From Pseudothermotoga sp. (lineage in GTDB: Bacteria > Thermotogota > Thermotogae > Thermotogales > DSM-5069): 46,656 nucleotides of DNA. Location of the stretch: contig DOKY01000036.1 in NCBI GenBank assembly GCA_003510135.1, positions 203,066 through 249,721 on the forward strand, written 5' to 3'. The position numbers and the translations under genes are program-made. Below the pieces are notes generated by a model that had not been told where the DNA came from, ran no database searches, and worked only from the letters and a program-made list of their open reading frames with translations. Below are positions 25,114 to 33,195 of the stretch, in pieces. The stretch's first letter is position 1, and every line of letters begins with the position of its first letter.

Positions 25114-26667
25114 TCATAGGTATACTTCTTCTTCCGCCAGAACTTTTGTACCCCATCTTTCCACGAACCAGGATTTTTCTTCGGTGTGGACTGGTATTAT
25201 GATATCGGGTTCCAGCGTCTCGATGAGATTCTCCAGTTCCTGCGCGGATACATGCCCAGAGGCGTGGAACTCTTTCGAGAAAACGATCTCGTCGTTCTCG
25301 AAGGCCAAACCGTGTGGTTTTATCCCGAACCTCGCCAACCAGTTTTTGAACCTCCTGTAGTCCATCTGCTGTTCTTCCGTGTAAGCCTCGCTCGTCGAAT
25401 GTATGTAGATCGAACCGTTCAAAACCGTTTCATCAATGTCGAGTAGCTGGGGCATGTCGAAATATCCGGCAGCTATGATGTATTTTGTGGGTCTTTCGTT
25501 GATCTGTTCCGGCCCAACGAGCAGACCATTGGACTTAGCGAAATGGATCGCTTCCTTCTCGAGCTTTGAGAGCACAATTTTTCCAACGTGGTAAACGTGC
25601 AAACACTGCATCTCTTGCTCCAAAAGCTGCCAGGTTGGATCAATCTTTCCCATGTATTGCAAAAGCGCAAAGTCTTTCGGTGTCAGGGTGAGGTATCTTT
25701 CGCACAACTGTGCAACCTTGAGGAAACTCATGAGCCTCTCCAGATGTTTGGTTGGAAAATCGGCTATGACCAGCGTGTTCGTTCTCGAAACTACGTCGAG
25801 CACGTTTTGAAAAACCGTCCGCTCATCATTGGTTGTATCGGCTTTCCTGCTCACCCTTGTTCCTTCGACGATGAGAACCATCGGTTTTTTCAGTGAATCT
25901 CTGTAATCCTTGACCTCTCTCACGAACTGTTCGGTCCTCTTCGAAAGCGCCAGCCTTTTTTCACCCAGCGCGGAACGCCAAAATTGTTCTTCCTCTTTTG
26001 TCGGGCTCGCCCTCAGATCGCCCGTGTAGACCACGATCGCATCGTCTACCTCAACGCACAGCGCGGCCGCGCCAAGTACCGAGTGGTACACAGGCAGGAT
26101 CTTCACACGGTTGGGCCAGCATCGCTGCAGTTCCACAGGTTCGAATTCGCCCTCGAACTGGTTTTCAGCGTTCTCGACGCAGATCTTCCTCTTCCTCCTC
26201 TTTTTATCGTTCACCAGAACGTCTGTGCGGACGTGCTCATCCTCGCTCCTCGTTCTGGTCCTGATCGTCAGCTGTTCCCAAACCGAAGGTTTCAGCTGGT
26301 CCATCACACTCAACAGTGCGAGAGTCTCCTTTGTCATCAGCAAGGGGATCTGCTCACTCAAAAGACCTATCAGACCACAGTGGTCAGCGTGCGCATGACT
26401 CAGAAATACGAACTTGACACGCTCGTTGCTGTCAAAATCTGGGGCAAGAAGATCCGATCTGTAAATGTTCAGCCGTGGTATCAGATCGAGTTTGAGCAGA
26501 TCGTGCAGTATCTTACCCGTTCTGGGCTTCAAGTATTCTTCAAAGTAAAGCGACCATTTCTTAAAATTAACACCGAAGTCGAGCAAAAATCCCTCTTCGT
26601 TCTTCGAGCACACCAGTATCTTGTTTCCTCCTATGCAGTCGCGACCATCGAGGATCCTTATGTACAC
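25114..26667 (-). CDS. Beta-CASP metallo-beta-lactamase nuclease (RNase J-like)
   Basis: A 517-residue metallo-beta-lactamase protein. The metal motif HAHADHCG is at 91-98, and a later VYHSVLGAAAL and VYTGDLRAS supply further ligands. A beta-CASP insertion is inferred from about 240-420 (VLIVEGTRVSR, TLVIADFPTKHLERL). The C-terminal HASGHVSAQELENLIE and IPVHTEEKSWF match RNase J motifs B and C. It lacks the canonical RNase J N-terminus and the C-terminal RNase J domain, so I call it an RNase J-like paralogue that could act on RNA or DNA ends. The start is GTG 26667 behind GGAGGT. It is transcribed divergently from recJ. Confidence 0.8.
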   Translation of the reverse strand: MYIRILDGRDCIGGNKILVCSKNEEGFLLDFGVNFKKWSLYFEEYLKPRTGKILHDLLKLDLIPRLNIYRSDLLAPDFDSNERVKFVFLSHAHADHCGLIGLLSEQIPLLMTKETLALLSVMDQLKPSVWEQLTIRTRTRSEDEHVRTDVLVNDKKRRKRKICVENAENQFEGEFEPVELQRCWPNRVKILPVYHSVLGAAALCVEVDDAIVVYTGDLRASPTKEEEQFWRSALGEKRLALSKRTEQFVREVKDYRDSLKKPMVLIVEGTRVSRKADTTNDERTVFQNVLDVVSRTNTLVIADFPTKHLERLMSFLKVAQLCERYLTLTPKDFALLQYMGKIDPTWQLLEQEMQCLHVYHVGKIVLSKLEKEAIHFAKSNGLLVGPEQINERPTKYIIAAGYFDMPQLLDIDETVLNGSIYIHSTSEAYTEEQQMDYRRFKNWLARFGIKPHGLAFENDEIVFSKEFHASGHVSAQELENLIETLEPDIIIPVHTEEKSWFVERWGTKVLAEEEVYL

Positions 26668-26686
26668 GCCGAGACCTCCATAGGAG

Positions 26687-26695
26687 ATTCTAACA
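26687..26695 (-). promoter_or_regulatory. Extended -10 promoter of the beta-CASP nuclease gene
   Basis: On the minus strand TGTTAGAAT fits TGn-TATAAT with one mismatch. The start of transcription would be near 26680, leaving a very short leader that begins at the ribosome site. Confidence 0.5.
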
Positions 26696-26718
26696 CCTCG
26701 AACTTTTCGGCGGCTTTG

Positions 26719-26727
26719 TGGTTTAAT
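26719..26727 (+). promoter_or_regulatory. Extended -10 promoter of recJ
   Basis: TGGTTTAAT fits the extended -10 form. A TCGAAC lies about 18 bases upstream as a weak -35. Transcription would start near 26734, only about 40 bases from the divergent nuclease promoter. Confidence 0.5.
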
Positions 26728-26766
26728 AGAATGGATAACGAGACCAGAAAAAGGCAGTTGACAAAC

Positions 26767-29691
26767 GTGAGGTGGGTAGTAAAGCGAGTAAACCAGAACG
26801 ATCTGGAGAGGCTCGTTTCAAGCTTGGGCATCAACGAATTCACAGCCAGACTGTTGATCAATCGTGGAATAAAGGATCCAGAAGAGGCAATCAGATTCCT
26901 CGCCCCGTCCAAGGATGACCTGCGCGATCCGTTTCTTCTGAAGGACATGGATCGGGCGGTCCAAATTCTTTTGCGTGCAAGAGAACAAAGCGAGACCGTG
27001 CTCGTGTACGGTGACTACGACGTCGACGGCATCACCGGCGCTGCCGTGCTGAAAGAATTCCTTGAGAAGCACGGCTGGAGGGTTATGCACTACATTCCGA
27101 AACGCATAGATGAAGGCTATGGATTGCAACCTCAAGTGTTGGAAGTTTTCAGAAAGGAAGGAGCGAAAGTACTCGTCACAGTCGATTGTGGGGTCACAGC
27201 CATTGACGCCGTACAGATTGCCAAAACGATGGGCTACAACGTCGTGATCAGTGATCATCACGAGACAACGGAAGTTCTACCATTGGCGGATGCTGTGCTC
27301 GATCCGAAGAGAAAAGACGACGAGTATCCCTTTAAGGACCTTGCCGGTGTCGGGGTGGCCTTCAAACTCATAAGTGCCGTGGCTTCGCGATTGTCTCTCG
27401 ATGAGGAAGAGGTCTTTCGGTATCTGGACCTGGTCGCACTCGGAACTGTGGCCGACATGGTGAAGTTGATCGATGAGAACAGGTTCATAGTCAGAGAAGG
27501 CCTGGAACGCATGAGGAAAACTGATAGACCGGGTCTTGCGATGTTACTCTCGAGGCTTCAGATAGCCGATCCTGATTCCAGAGACATAGGTTTTCGCGTC
27601 GCTCCCAAGATCAACGCCGCGGGCAGGCTGGATGCAGCGCACGACGCCTTCGACCTCCTGACGACACGAGATCCCACCTTCGCATCACAGCTGATCGATG
27701 TTCTGTTCGAATACAACGCGACCAGACAGGAGATCGAATCCCAGATCTTCGAGAAAGCGGTGGAACAGATCGAGCGTGGAAACCTGGACAAACATCCCAT
27801 CATCGTGGTGCGTGGAAGGGACTGGCACGTTGGAGTCATTGGAATTGTTGCGGCGCGTCTGTGTCACAGATACAACAAACCTGTGATAGTCATATCCGAA
27901 GGTGACGAGGGTGCCAGGGCCTCGGCGCGAAGCGTCTCTGGGGTGAACCTGATAGACGTCCTTCAGCCTTTCTTAGAATATTTCGAAGAGTTTGGAGGCC
28001 ATCCTCTCGCAGTTGGATTCAGTCTCGAACCGGAGTGCGTTGACCGCTTCATAGAGGCTTTGAGAAGTTACGACATCCCCCTGGGCGATCAATCGGCTGT
28101 GCTCGAGGTCGATGCAATTCTGAGGCTCGAAGACATAAACGAGGACCTGATCAGAGAGCTTCAGAGGCTCGAACCTTTCGGTCACGGTAATCCGGAACCG
28201 CTGTTTCTGTGTGAGGGAGTGAAGATCGAAGCGGCAAAGCTTTTCGGGCAGAATCAGTCGAACGTCAGATTGATCGTGAGCTCGAACGGGAAGAGGTTCG
28301 AAGCTACGGGCTTCGGTGTGGGACATCTGTTCGAAATGAGTCTGTACGAGCCCACCGGAATGGACGTCGTGTTCACGATCAGGGGCAGGGTACCGACGCT
28401 GTATGTTGTTGACGCCGAGGTGAACGAGAAAAAACTGTCACTGGGACGCGTCACTCCTCAGGAACCGGAGCTCAGGCACAGACTCAACCAGCTGGAGCAA
28501 ATTTTGTCAGAACCTTTGACAGGAAACTTGTTCGTCTTCGATTTGAGGATGAGGAACGCGTTCTTCTACTGGCTGTTCACGACGAGCAAGAGAAGATGTG
28601 CCGTGATTTCACTGAACAACGTTCTCTCGACACAGCTCTATCACACACTTCTCAGATACTTCGATCGCTCGATAGCTTATCTCAACTCTCTGAATCAGCA
28701 AGTCAAGAACAACGATGCCCTGATGACGCTCAGCTTCTTTCTGGCAAACCTGGATACGGTGCTCAAGAAATACGATCTGTTCATCATCAACGAGCTCGCT
28801 GTGTTTGGAGAGCTCAGAGACGAGCCAGAAATCCTCTCTTTCTTTGATGTGGCCAGCAGGATGTCTGACAGGTTCTTAGCGGTCAGTGTGAAGAGGCCCG
28901 ACTGGTTGTACGATCTTGCCATGGCTCTGAACCTTTCTCCCACTTACGAAAGGCTCTGCAGGCCGACGTACGGCTTGCTCGATTCTGCCGGTCAGATAGA
29001 AGAGGCCCTGAGCGAGTCAAACTGTTTTCTTTTCTCGGACAACAAGAACCTCGCCAGGTTCTACAGGAACATTTCTGGAGCGAACCAGAGTGTGGTGGTT
29101 TATTCTCACAGCATGAAGTTGAGCCAGAGGCTTTCAGCTCTGAGCGTCATCAGGAAGAAAAAGCCGAAACTGTTGCTGAGCTCCACGAACACCGATGGTA
29201 TTCCCAGTTTGCTCGGAGAAGAGGCTCAGATCACTGTTTCGGACAGCCCTCTGACTCTCTTCGAGCTACTCGACGCCGTTTCCTTCGATGGTACGTTCCA
29301 GATTTTGAATCTGACGTTCTCACGGGACGATGTCGTCAAAAGGAAGCTGGAAATAGAAGAACTGTTCCCTGACGTCAGTTCCATCGAGAGGATCGTTCGG
29401 GAGGTCGGCCCGACGGCACGGATCACGGAATTCCTGGATTTTCTGGTTGAGCGAGGCTACGCGAGGAATGGTTCTTACGCAAAGATAATGCTCCGCGTGC
29501 TCGAGGAACTCGGTGCCCGTCAACAGAATGGAAATCTGGATCTGTCCGGTGTCAACACTCAAGGAAAATCGCTGAGAATCAATGAAGGCAGACTCGAGAG
29601 ACGGTACTTCGAGCAATTTGTTGAAAGGTTTCTCTTTCAGAGAGCCAAAGGTATCTACAGGGCTCTATCCAACCCGAGGGTAGTGATATGA
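26767..29691 (+). CDS. recJ: Single-strand exonuclease RecJ with long helicase-like C-terminal extension
   Basis: 5'-3' single-strand DNA exonuclease of the DHH family. Core motifs are GDYDVDGITG (Asp83, Asp85, Asp87), VDCGVTA, SDHHE (163-165), GRLDAAHDAF and GGHPLAVGFSLE near 410, and an OB-fold follows to about residue 555. Typical RecJ ends near there, but this protein runs on to about 974 residues. The extra 400 residues show the order of a superfamily-2 helicase without its catalytic residues: IINELAVFG for motif II, LAVSVKRPDW for SAT, CFLFSDNKNLARFYR for motif IV and LLLSSTNTDG for motif V. The start is uncertain: GTG 26767 gives the family-like MRWVVKRV, but ATG 26731 and TTG 26758 are in frame. 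Its stop overlaps the yqgF start (ATGA). Confidence 0.9.
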   Translation: MRWVVKRVNQNDLERLVSSLGINEFTARLLINRGIKDPEEAIRFLAPSKDDLRDPFLLKDMDRAVQILLRAREQSETVLVYGDYDVDGITGAAVLKEFLEKHGWRVMHYIPKRIDEGYGLQPQVLEVFRKEGAKVLVTVDCGVTAIDAVQIAKTMGYNVVISDHHETTEVLPLADAVLDPKRKDDEYPFKDLAGVGVAFKLISAVASRLSLDEEEVFRYLDLVALGTVADMVKLIDENRFIVREGLERMRKTDRPGLAMLLSRLQIADPDSRDIGFRVAPKINAAGRLDAAHDAFDLLTTRDPTFASQLIDVLFEYNATRQEIESQIFEKAVEQIERGNLDKHPIIVVRGRDWHVGVIGIVAARLCHRYNKPVIVISEGDEGARASARSVSGVNLIDVLQPFLEYFEEFGGHPLAVGFSLEPECVDRFIEALRSYDIPLGDQSAVLEVDAILRLEDINEDLIRELQRLEPFGHGNPEPLFLCEGVKIEAAKLFGQNQSNVRLIVSSNGKRFEATGFGVGHLFEMSLYEPTGMDVVFTIRGRVPTLYVVDAEVNEKKLSLGRVTPQEPELRHRLNQLEQILSEPLTGNLFVFDLRMRNAFFYWLFTTSKRRCAVISLNNVLSTQLYHTLLRYFDRSIAYLNSLNQQVKNNDALMTLSFFLANLDTVLKKYDLFIINELAVFGELRDEPEILSFFDVASRMSDRFLAVSVKRPDWLYDLAMALNLSPTYERLCRPTYGLLDSAGQIEEALSESNCFLFSDNKNLARFYRNISGANQSVVVYSHSMKLSQRLSALSVIRKKKPKLLLSSTNTDGIPSLLGEEAQITVSDSPLTLFELLDAVSFDGTFQILNLTFSRDDVVKRKLEIEELFPDVSSIERIVREVGPTARITEFLDFLVERGYARNGSYAKIMLRVLEELGARQQNGNLDLSGVNTQGKSLRINEGRLERRYFEQFVERFLFQRAKGIYRALSNPRVVI

Positions 29692-30332
29692 GTGTGAACC
29701 TCATTGCTATAGACTACGGGGAAAAAAGGTGTGGCATTGCTTTGGGAGGAAACGTTCCATCGCGGATCTTCACCGTGGAGAAATCGAAAGTCTTCGAGGT
29801 GCTGACCCAATACGATGCTTCGACCGTCGTTGTGGGGATACCTCTTTCCATGAGCGGTCGATACTCTCAGCAGACTTTCGAGTGCATCGCATTTGCAGAG
29901 AAGATCAAAAAGCGGTTTCGCAGGGAAGTCTTCCTCGTGGACGAGCGTCTGTCGAGCAGGATGTTCCGGGGAAGGGAAAACGTGGACGGCTTGAGTGCAG
30001 CCGAGATCTTTGAAAGGTTTGTCGCACAGGGTGCGGGTATATACCAGATTCGCGAGCCAGAGAAAGTACCCGATGAAATTGTCGAAGAGGTACACAGATA
30101 TGGATCCAGACTGCTCATCGCGCATTTATCGGACATGAGACTCTGCAAAGACATCTGCGTTGTGCTTCAGGAAGAACCGTATTACGCCTATCTCTTTCAC
30201 AAAAAAGGTTGTCACGTCGAACGTGACGGAAGGTTCTTGGAACAATTTGCACCTTTTGATATCATTGTTACGAGGCGAGGATCAAACCTGGAAAGGTTCC
30301 TGAAACCCGGCGGAAAGATGGTGTGCCTGTAG
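29688..30332 (+). CDS. YqgF/RuvX-type resolvase-like nuclease with extra C-terminal domain
   Basis: RNase H-fold protein of the family thought to process 16S rRNA ends or Holliday junctions. The first 140 residues match: AIDYGEKRCGIALGG (Asp9), VVVGIPLSMSGRYSQQT, and LVDERLSSR. RuvX proteins usually stop near 140-150 residues. Here about 70 more follow (VVLQEEPYYAYLFHKKG, FDIIVTRRGSNLERF, LKPGGKMVCL), with no family I recognise. The ATG overlaps the recJ stop. The last three codons, including the TAG stop at 30330-30332, lie within the 5' end of the tRNA-Arg gene. Confidence 0.82.
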   Translation: MSVNLIAIDYGEKRCGIALGGNVPSRIFTVEKSKVFEVLTQYDASTVVVGIPLSMSGRYSQQTFECIAFAEKIKKRFRREVFLVDERLSSRMFRGRENVDGLSAAEIFERFVAQGAGIYQIREPEKVPDEIVEEVHRYGSRLLIAHLSDMRLCKDICVVLQEEPYYAYLFHKKGCHVERDGRFLEQFAPFDIIVTRRGSNLERFLKPGGKMVCL

Positions 30333-30399
30333 CTCAAACGGATAGAGCGCTGGACTCCGGATCCAGAGGTTGCGGGTTCGACTCCCGCCAGGCACGCCA
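30323..30399 (+). tRNA. tRNA-Arg (anticodon CCG)
   Basis: A complete cloverleaf. Acceptor arm GTGCCTG (30323-30329) pairs with CAGGCAC (30389-30395). The D stem is GCTC/GAGC. The anticodon stem CTGGA/TCCAG encloses the loop CTCCGGA, giving anticodon CCG, which reads CGG. The variable loop is AGGTT, and the T stem GCGGG/CCCGC encloses TTCGACT. Discriminator G is followed by an encoded CCA. The conserved T8-A9-G10 serves as the yqgF stop codon. It sits between yqgF and mreB, 33 bases before the mreB start, with no clear promoter of its own. Confidence 0.97.
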
Positions 30400-30432
30400 G
30401 AGATCTTTTGAGCGCGACAGGAGGTGTGCCCT

Positions 30433-31443
30433 TTGCCCAAGGGTGATCTTGGAATAGATCTTGGCACGGCGAGTTTCATAGTTTACCAGCGTGGGAAAGG
30501 CATCGTGATATTCGAGCCATCGGTGGTCGCCATATCCGAGAAGACCGGCGAGATCGTGGCCATCGGTGAGGAAGCCAAGAAGATGCTCGGCAGGACCCCG
30601 GAGTCTTTCAAAGCGGTTAAGCCAATGAAGGATGGCGTGATCGCCGATTACAAAGTGATAGAGGCAGTGATCAGGGAGTTCATAAACCGGACGGTGAAAA
30701 AATCTCTCTTCTTCAAGCCTGAACTCGTGATAGGCATTCCAACGAAGGCCACGAGCGTTGAGCGGAGAGCTGTGTTTGAAGCGGCCCTGAACGCCGGCGC
30801 GAGGCAGGTGCACGTCGTCACTGAACCCATAGCCGCCGCTATAGGTGCTGGAATCGATGTGCTGAAGTCTCAGGGCAGCATGATCGTGGACATAGGTGGT
30901 GGCACCACGGACATAGCTGTCATGAGCCTTGGAGGCGTCGTGGTAGGAGATTCCATCAAACTCGCTGGCAACTCGATGGATGAAGCTATCGTGAGATTCG
31001 TCAGAAGGAAACACGGTCTGGTCATCGGTGAGCCAACCGCCGAGCAGGTGAAGATAAAGATAGGAAAAGTGCACCCGAGTTTAGAATCGTATGAAATGGA
31101 GATCAAAGGAAGGGATGCCGTGACGGGCTTGCCGAGGACCGACTTGATCACGAGCGAGGATGTGATGGAAACGCTGAAGCCTTTAGTTGAAACACTCATC
31201 GCAAGGATAAAGATGGTGCTCGAGAAGACCCCACCTGAACTGGCCGCGGACATAATAGAACGTGGCATCGTTCTCACCGGCGGGGGTGCATTGTTGAGAG
31301 GCCTGGACGTTCTCATGAGCGAGGAGCTCGGTGTGAAAACTGTCATTGCGGAAGATCCGATCACCTGTGTCGCGAAGGGAACAGGTATCCTGCTCGAAGA
31401 TCCGAACCTTTTGAAGGCCGTCGCGGTGTCCTACGCGAGGTGA
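30433..31443 (+). CDS. mreB: Rod-shape-determining protein MreB
   Basis: Bacterial actin that forms membrane-bound filaments guiding lateral wall synthesis. The 336-residue protein has phosphate-1 GIDLGTA at 7-13, VTEPIAAAIGAGID, phosphate-2 VDIGGGTTDIAVMS and the adenosine motif LTGGGALLRGLD. The start is TTG 30433, seven bases after AGGAGGTG. GTG 30424 is part of that site. Residue 2 is Pro and no N-terminal amphipathic helix is evident. It follows a tRNA gene and ends 4 bases before a flagellar rod gene. mreC and mreD are not present here. Confidence 0.94.
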   Translation: MPKGDLGIDLGTASFIVYQRGKGIVIFEPSVVAISEKTGEIVAIGEEAKKMLGRTPESFKAVKPMKDGVIADYKVIEAVIREFINRTVKKSLFFKPELVIGIPTKATSVERRAVFEAALNAGARQVHVVTEPIAAAIGAGIDVLKSQGSMIVDIGGGTTDIAVMSLGGVVVGDSIKLAGNSMDEAIVRFVRRKHGLVIGEPTAEQVKIKIGKVHPSLESYEMEIKGRDAVTGLPRTDLITSEDVMETLKPLVETLIARIKMVLEKTPPELAADIIERGIVLTGGGALLRGLDVLMSEELGVKTVIAEDPITCVAKGTGILLEDPNLLKAVAVSYAR

Positions 31444-31447
31444 TCGA

Positions 31448-32197
31448 ATGGTAAGAGGCATCTACACGGCCGCGATGGGAATGCTGGTCGACTGGTTCAG
31501 GCTCGATTCGACGGCAAACAACCTGGCGAACGTAGACACCGTCGGTTACAAGAAGGACGTTCCCACTTTCAGCGTTTACAATGAACGTCATGTCTACTCT
31601 TCGCTGAACAAAAAAGTTCCCATAGGAAACTTACCTTATAGCGTCGTGGTGGACAGAGTGTATGTCGATGCGACAGATGGGACGTTGCAGTACACGGGCA
31701 ATCCTCTAGATCTTGCAATCGTCGGAGACGGGTACTTCTCAGTCCTGAGGCAGAACGAAATTCTTTACACGCGTGCGGGCAACTTCAAACTCGACGCAGA
31801 AGGTTTCATCGTCAACGCGGACGGTTTCAGACTGCTCGATGTGAACAACGAACCGATTCGTTTCGAAGAAGGTTTCTCGATCGATGAGGAAGGGTACGTG
31901 AGAGACGAAGCAGGAAACGTGCTGAGCAGAATCGCCGTGTACAGTTTCGCCTCACAGCAGAACCTGAGAAAGATTGGTTACACACTGTTTTCACCAACCG
32001 AAGAGAGTGGCCCGGCAGTCCTCGCAGAGAATTTTAGGATTCTTCCCGGTCACGTCGAACTATCAAATGTGAACGCGGTGGCGGAGTTGGTCAAGATGGT
32101 TGAGCTGCAGAGACATTTCGAGATCACGCAGAAGGTCGTACTCGCCGAAGATGAGATGTTGGCAAAACTGTTCTCCCAGCTCGCCACGCTCAGATGA
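31448..32197 (+). CDS. flgF: Flagellar basal-body rod protein, FlgF-like
   Basis: A 249-residue FlgF/FlgG-family rod protein exported by the flagellar type III system and assembled into the periplasmic rod. The N-terminal family motif LDSTANNLANVDTVGYKKD is at residues 18-36. The central domain has NPLDLAIVGDGYFSV and YTRAGNFKLDAEGFIVNADG. The C-terminus ends with the coiled-coil LSNVNAVAELVKMVELQRHFE. It precedes a second paralogue that is closer to FlgG, so FlgF is the likeliest assignment. Confidence 0.88.
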   Translation: MVRGIYTAAMGMLVDWFRLDSTANNLANVDTVGYKKDVPTFSVYNERHVYSSLNKKVPIGNLPYSVVVDRVYVDATDGTLQYTGNPLDLAIVGDGYFSVLRQNEILYTRAGNFKLDAEGFIVNADGFRLLDVNNEPIRFEEGFSIDEEGYVRDEAGNVLSRIAVYSFASQQNLRKIGYTLFSPTEESGPAVLAENFRILPGHVELSNVNAVAELVKMVELQRHFEITQKVVLAEDEMLAKLFSQLATLR

Positions 32198-32212
32198 CGG
32201 AGGTGTTGAACC

Positions 32213-32998
32213 ATGATGGTCTCGCTGTACTCTGCGGCAACGGGAATGTGGGCCCAGCAGTACAAGCTCGATACGGTTTCAAACAATCTCGCGAACGTTG
32301 ACACAACCGGTTACAAAAAGGTTCGCGCCGAGTTTCAGGACCTGGTCTATCAGTATTACAAGAACGCGGGAACTCCCACCGCTCAGAATTCGACGATTCC
32401 AACGGGAATCTATGTCGGACACGGCGTCAGGTTGAGCGCCACGAACAGGATCTTCACCATAGGTAACCTTGAACAAACGGGCAACGCGCTCGATCTTGCA
32501 ATTGCAGGAGATGGCTTTTTCCAGATACAGCTTCAGGATGGAAGGATCGCGTACACCCGTGACGGTAGCTTCAAGATAGACAGTGACGGAAGAATCGTCA
32601 CTGCCAACGGACTCACGCTGGTTCCCAACATCGTCATTCCTGCAGACGCCGTTTCGATAAACATCTCTCCGGATGGCATCGTGTCGGCGGAGATGCAGGA
32701 TGGAACTATCGAGAACCTTGGGACCATCACCTTGGTGCGTTTCGTCAATCCCGCCGGTTTGAAGGCCATAGGTGACAATTTGTATCTCCAGACAGCCTCT
32801 TCCGGCGATCCAATCGAGGGAACACCGAATCAGGACGGTTTCGGCGCGATCCAGCAGGGCTTCCTCGAGAAATCCAACGTGGACGTCGTTAAAGAAATGG
32901 TTGACATGATCGTCGCCCAGCGTGCCTACGAACTCAACGCGAGGACCATTCAGACTGCCGACGACATGCTCAGAACCGTTTCCACGCTGAAACGATAA
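32213..32998 (+). CDS. flgG: Flagellar basal-body rod protein FlgG
   Basis: Distal rod protein, 261 residues, with no cleaved signal peptide. Motifs are LDTVSNNLANVDTTGYKKV near the N-terminus, ALDLAIAGDGFFQI, and YTRDGSFKIDSDGRIVTANG. GAIQQGFLEKSNVDVVKEM and VAQRAYELNARTIQTADDML at the C-terminus are close to textbook FlgG. Its GGAGGTG site lies just after the flgF stop. No hairpin terminator follows directly, and the next intrinsic terminators are more than 300 bases downstream. Confidence 0.95.
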   Translation: MMVSLYSAATGMWAQQYKLDTVSNNLANVDTTGYKKVRAEFQDLVYQYYKNAGTPTAQNSTIPTGIYVGHGVRLSATNRIFTIGNLEQTGNALDLAIAGDGFFQIQLQDGRIAYTRDGSFKIDSDGRIVTANGLTLVPNIVIPADAVSINISPDGIVSAEMQDGTIENLGTITLVRFVNPAGLKAIGDNLYLQTASSGDPIEGTPNQDGFGAIQQGFLEKSNVDVVKEMVDMIVAQRAYELNARTIQTADDMLRTVSTLKR

Positions 32999-33102
32999 TC
33001 TTGGCTGATCTTTGACCGTGCCAGCCGTGAGGCTCAGTGTTCTTCATGTTAAAGTCACGATTTCTTTTCTTTCTGTCAATGAAGTCGTCCGTATACATAT
33101 TA

Positions 33103-33118
33103 TTGGGAGCGCTCCAGA
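33103..33118. promoter_or_regulatory. LacI-family-like operator site 1
   Basis: Contains the perfect palindrome GGAGCGCTCC (33106-33115) with a central CG, inside TTGGGAGCGCTCCAGA. This resembles the TGGGAGCGCTCCCA operators of CelR/CebR-type LacI repressors. A -10-like TATTAT lies immediately upstream (33098-33103). Confidence 0.4.
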
Positions 33119-33179
33119 GGAACGATTGACGTTTGAAGCGATCGAGACACATCGTAATTGGCCCTCATTCTAAGGTTTC

Positions 33180-33195
33180 GTGAGCGTTCCCAAAG
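33180..33195. promoter_or_regulatory. LacI-family-like operator site 2
   Basis: GTGAGCGTTCCCAA is a degenerate CpG-centred palindrome. Its right half is the inverse of site 1: TTGGGAGCGCTC can pair with GAGCGTTCCCAA over 12 bases with one G-T wobble. The centre-to-centre distance of 75 bases is about seven helical turns. Confidence 0.35.

Noticed and set aside
25984..26730. Extension of the recJ frame across the beta-CASP gene
   Set aside because: Antisense to a well-supported gene and upstream of the recJ promoter; no family similarity.
31448..32998. flgF/flgG as a frameshifted or duplicated single gene
   Set aside because: Both genes are full length, each with its own N- and C-terminal rod motifs and ribosome site; tandem paralogues are normal in flagellar loci.
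33103..33193. Large inverted repeat as a 6S RNA or other known structured RNA
   Set aside because: The 12-base closing stem encloses only weak pairing and no terminator follows directly; I see no signature of 6S, SRP, RNase P or tmRNA. The two palindromes are better explained as protein-binding sites.
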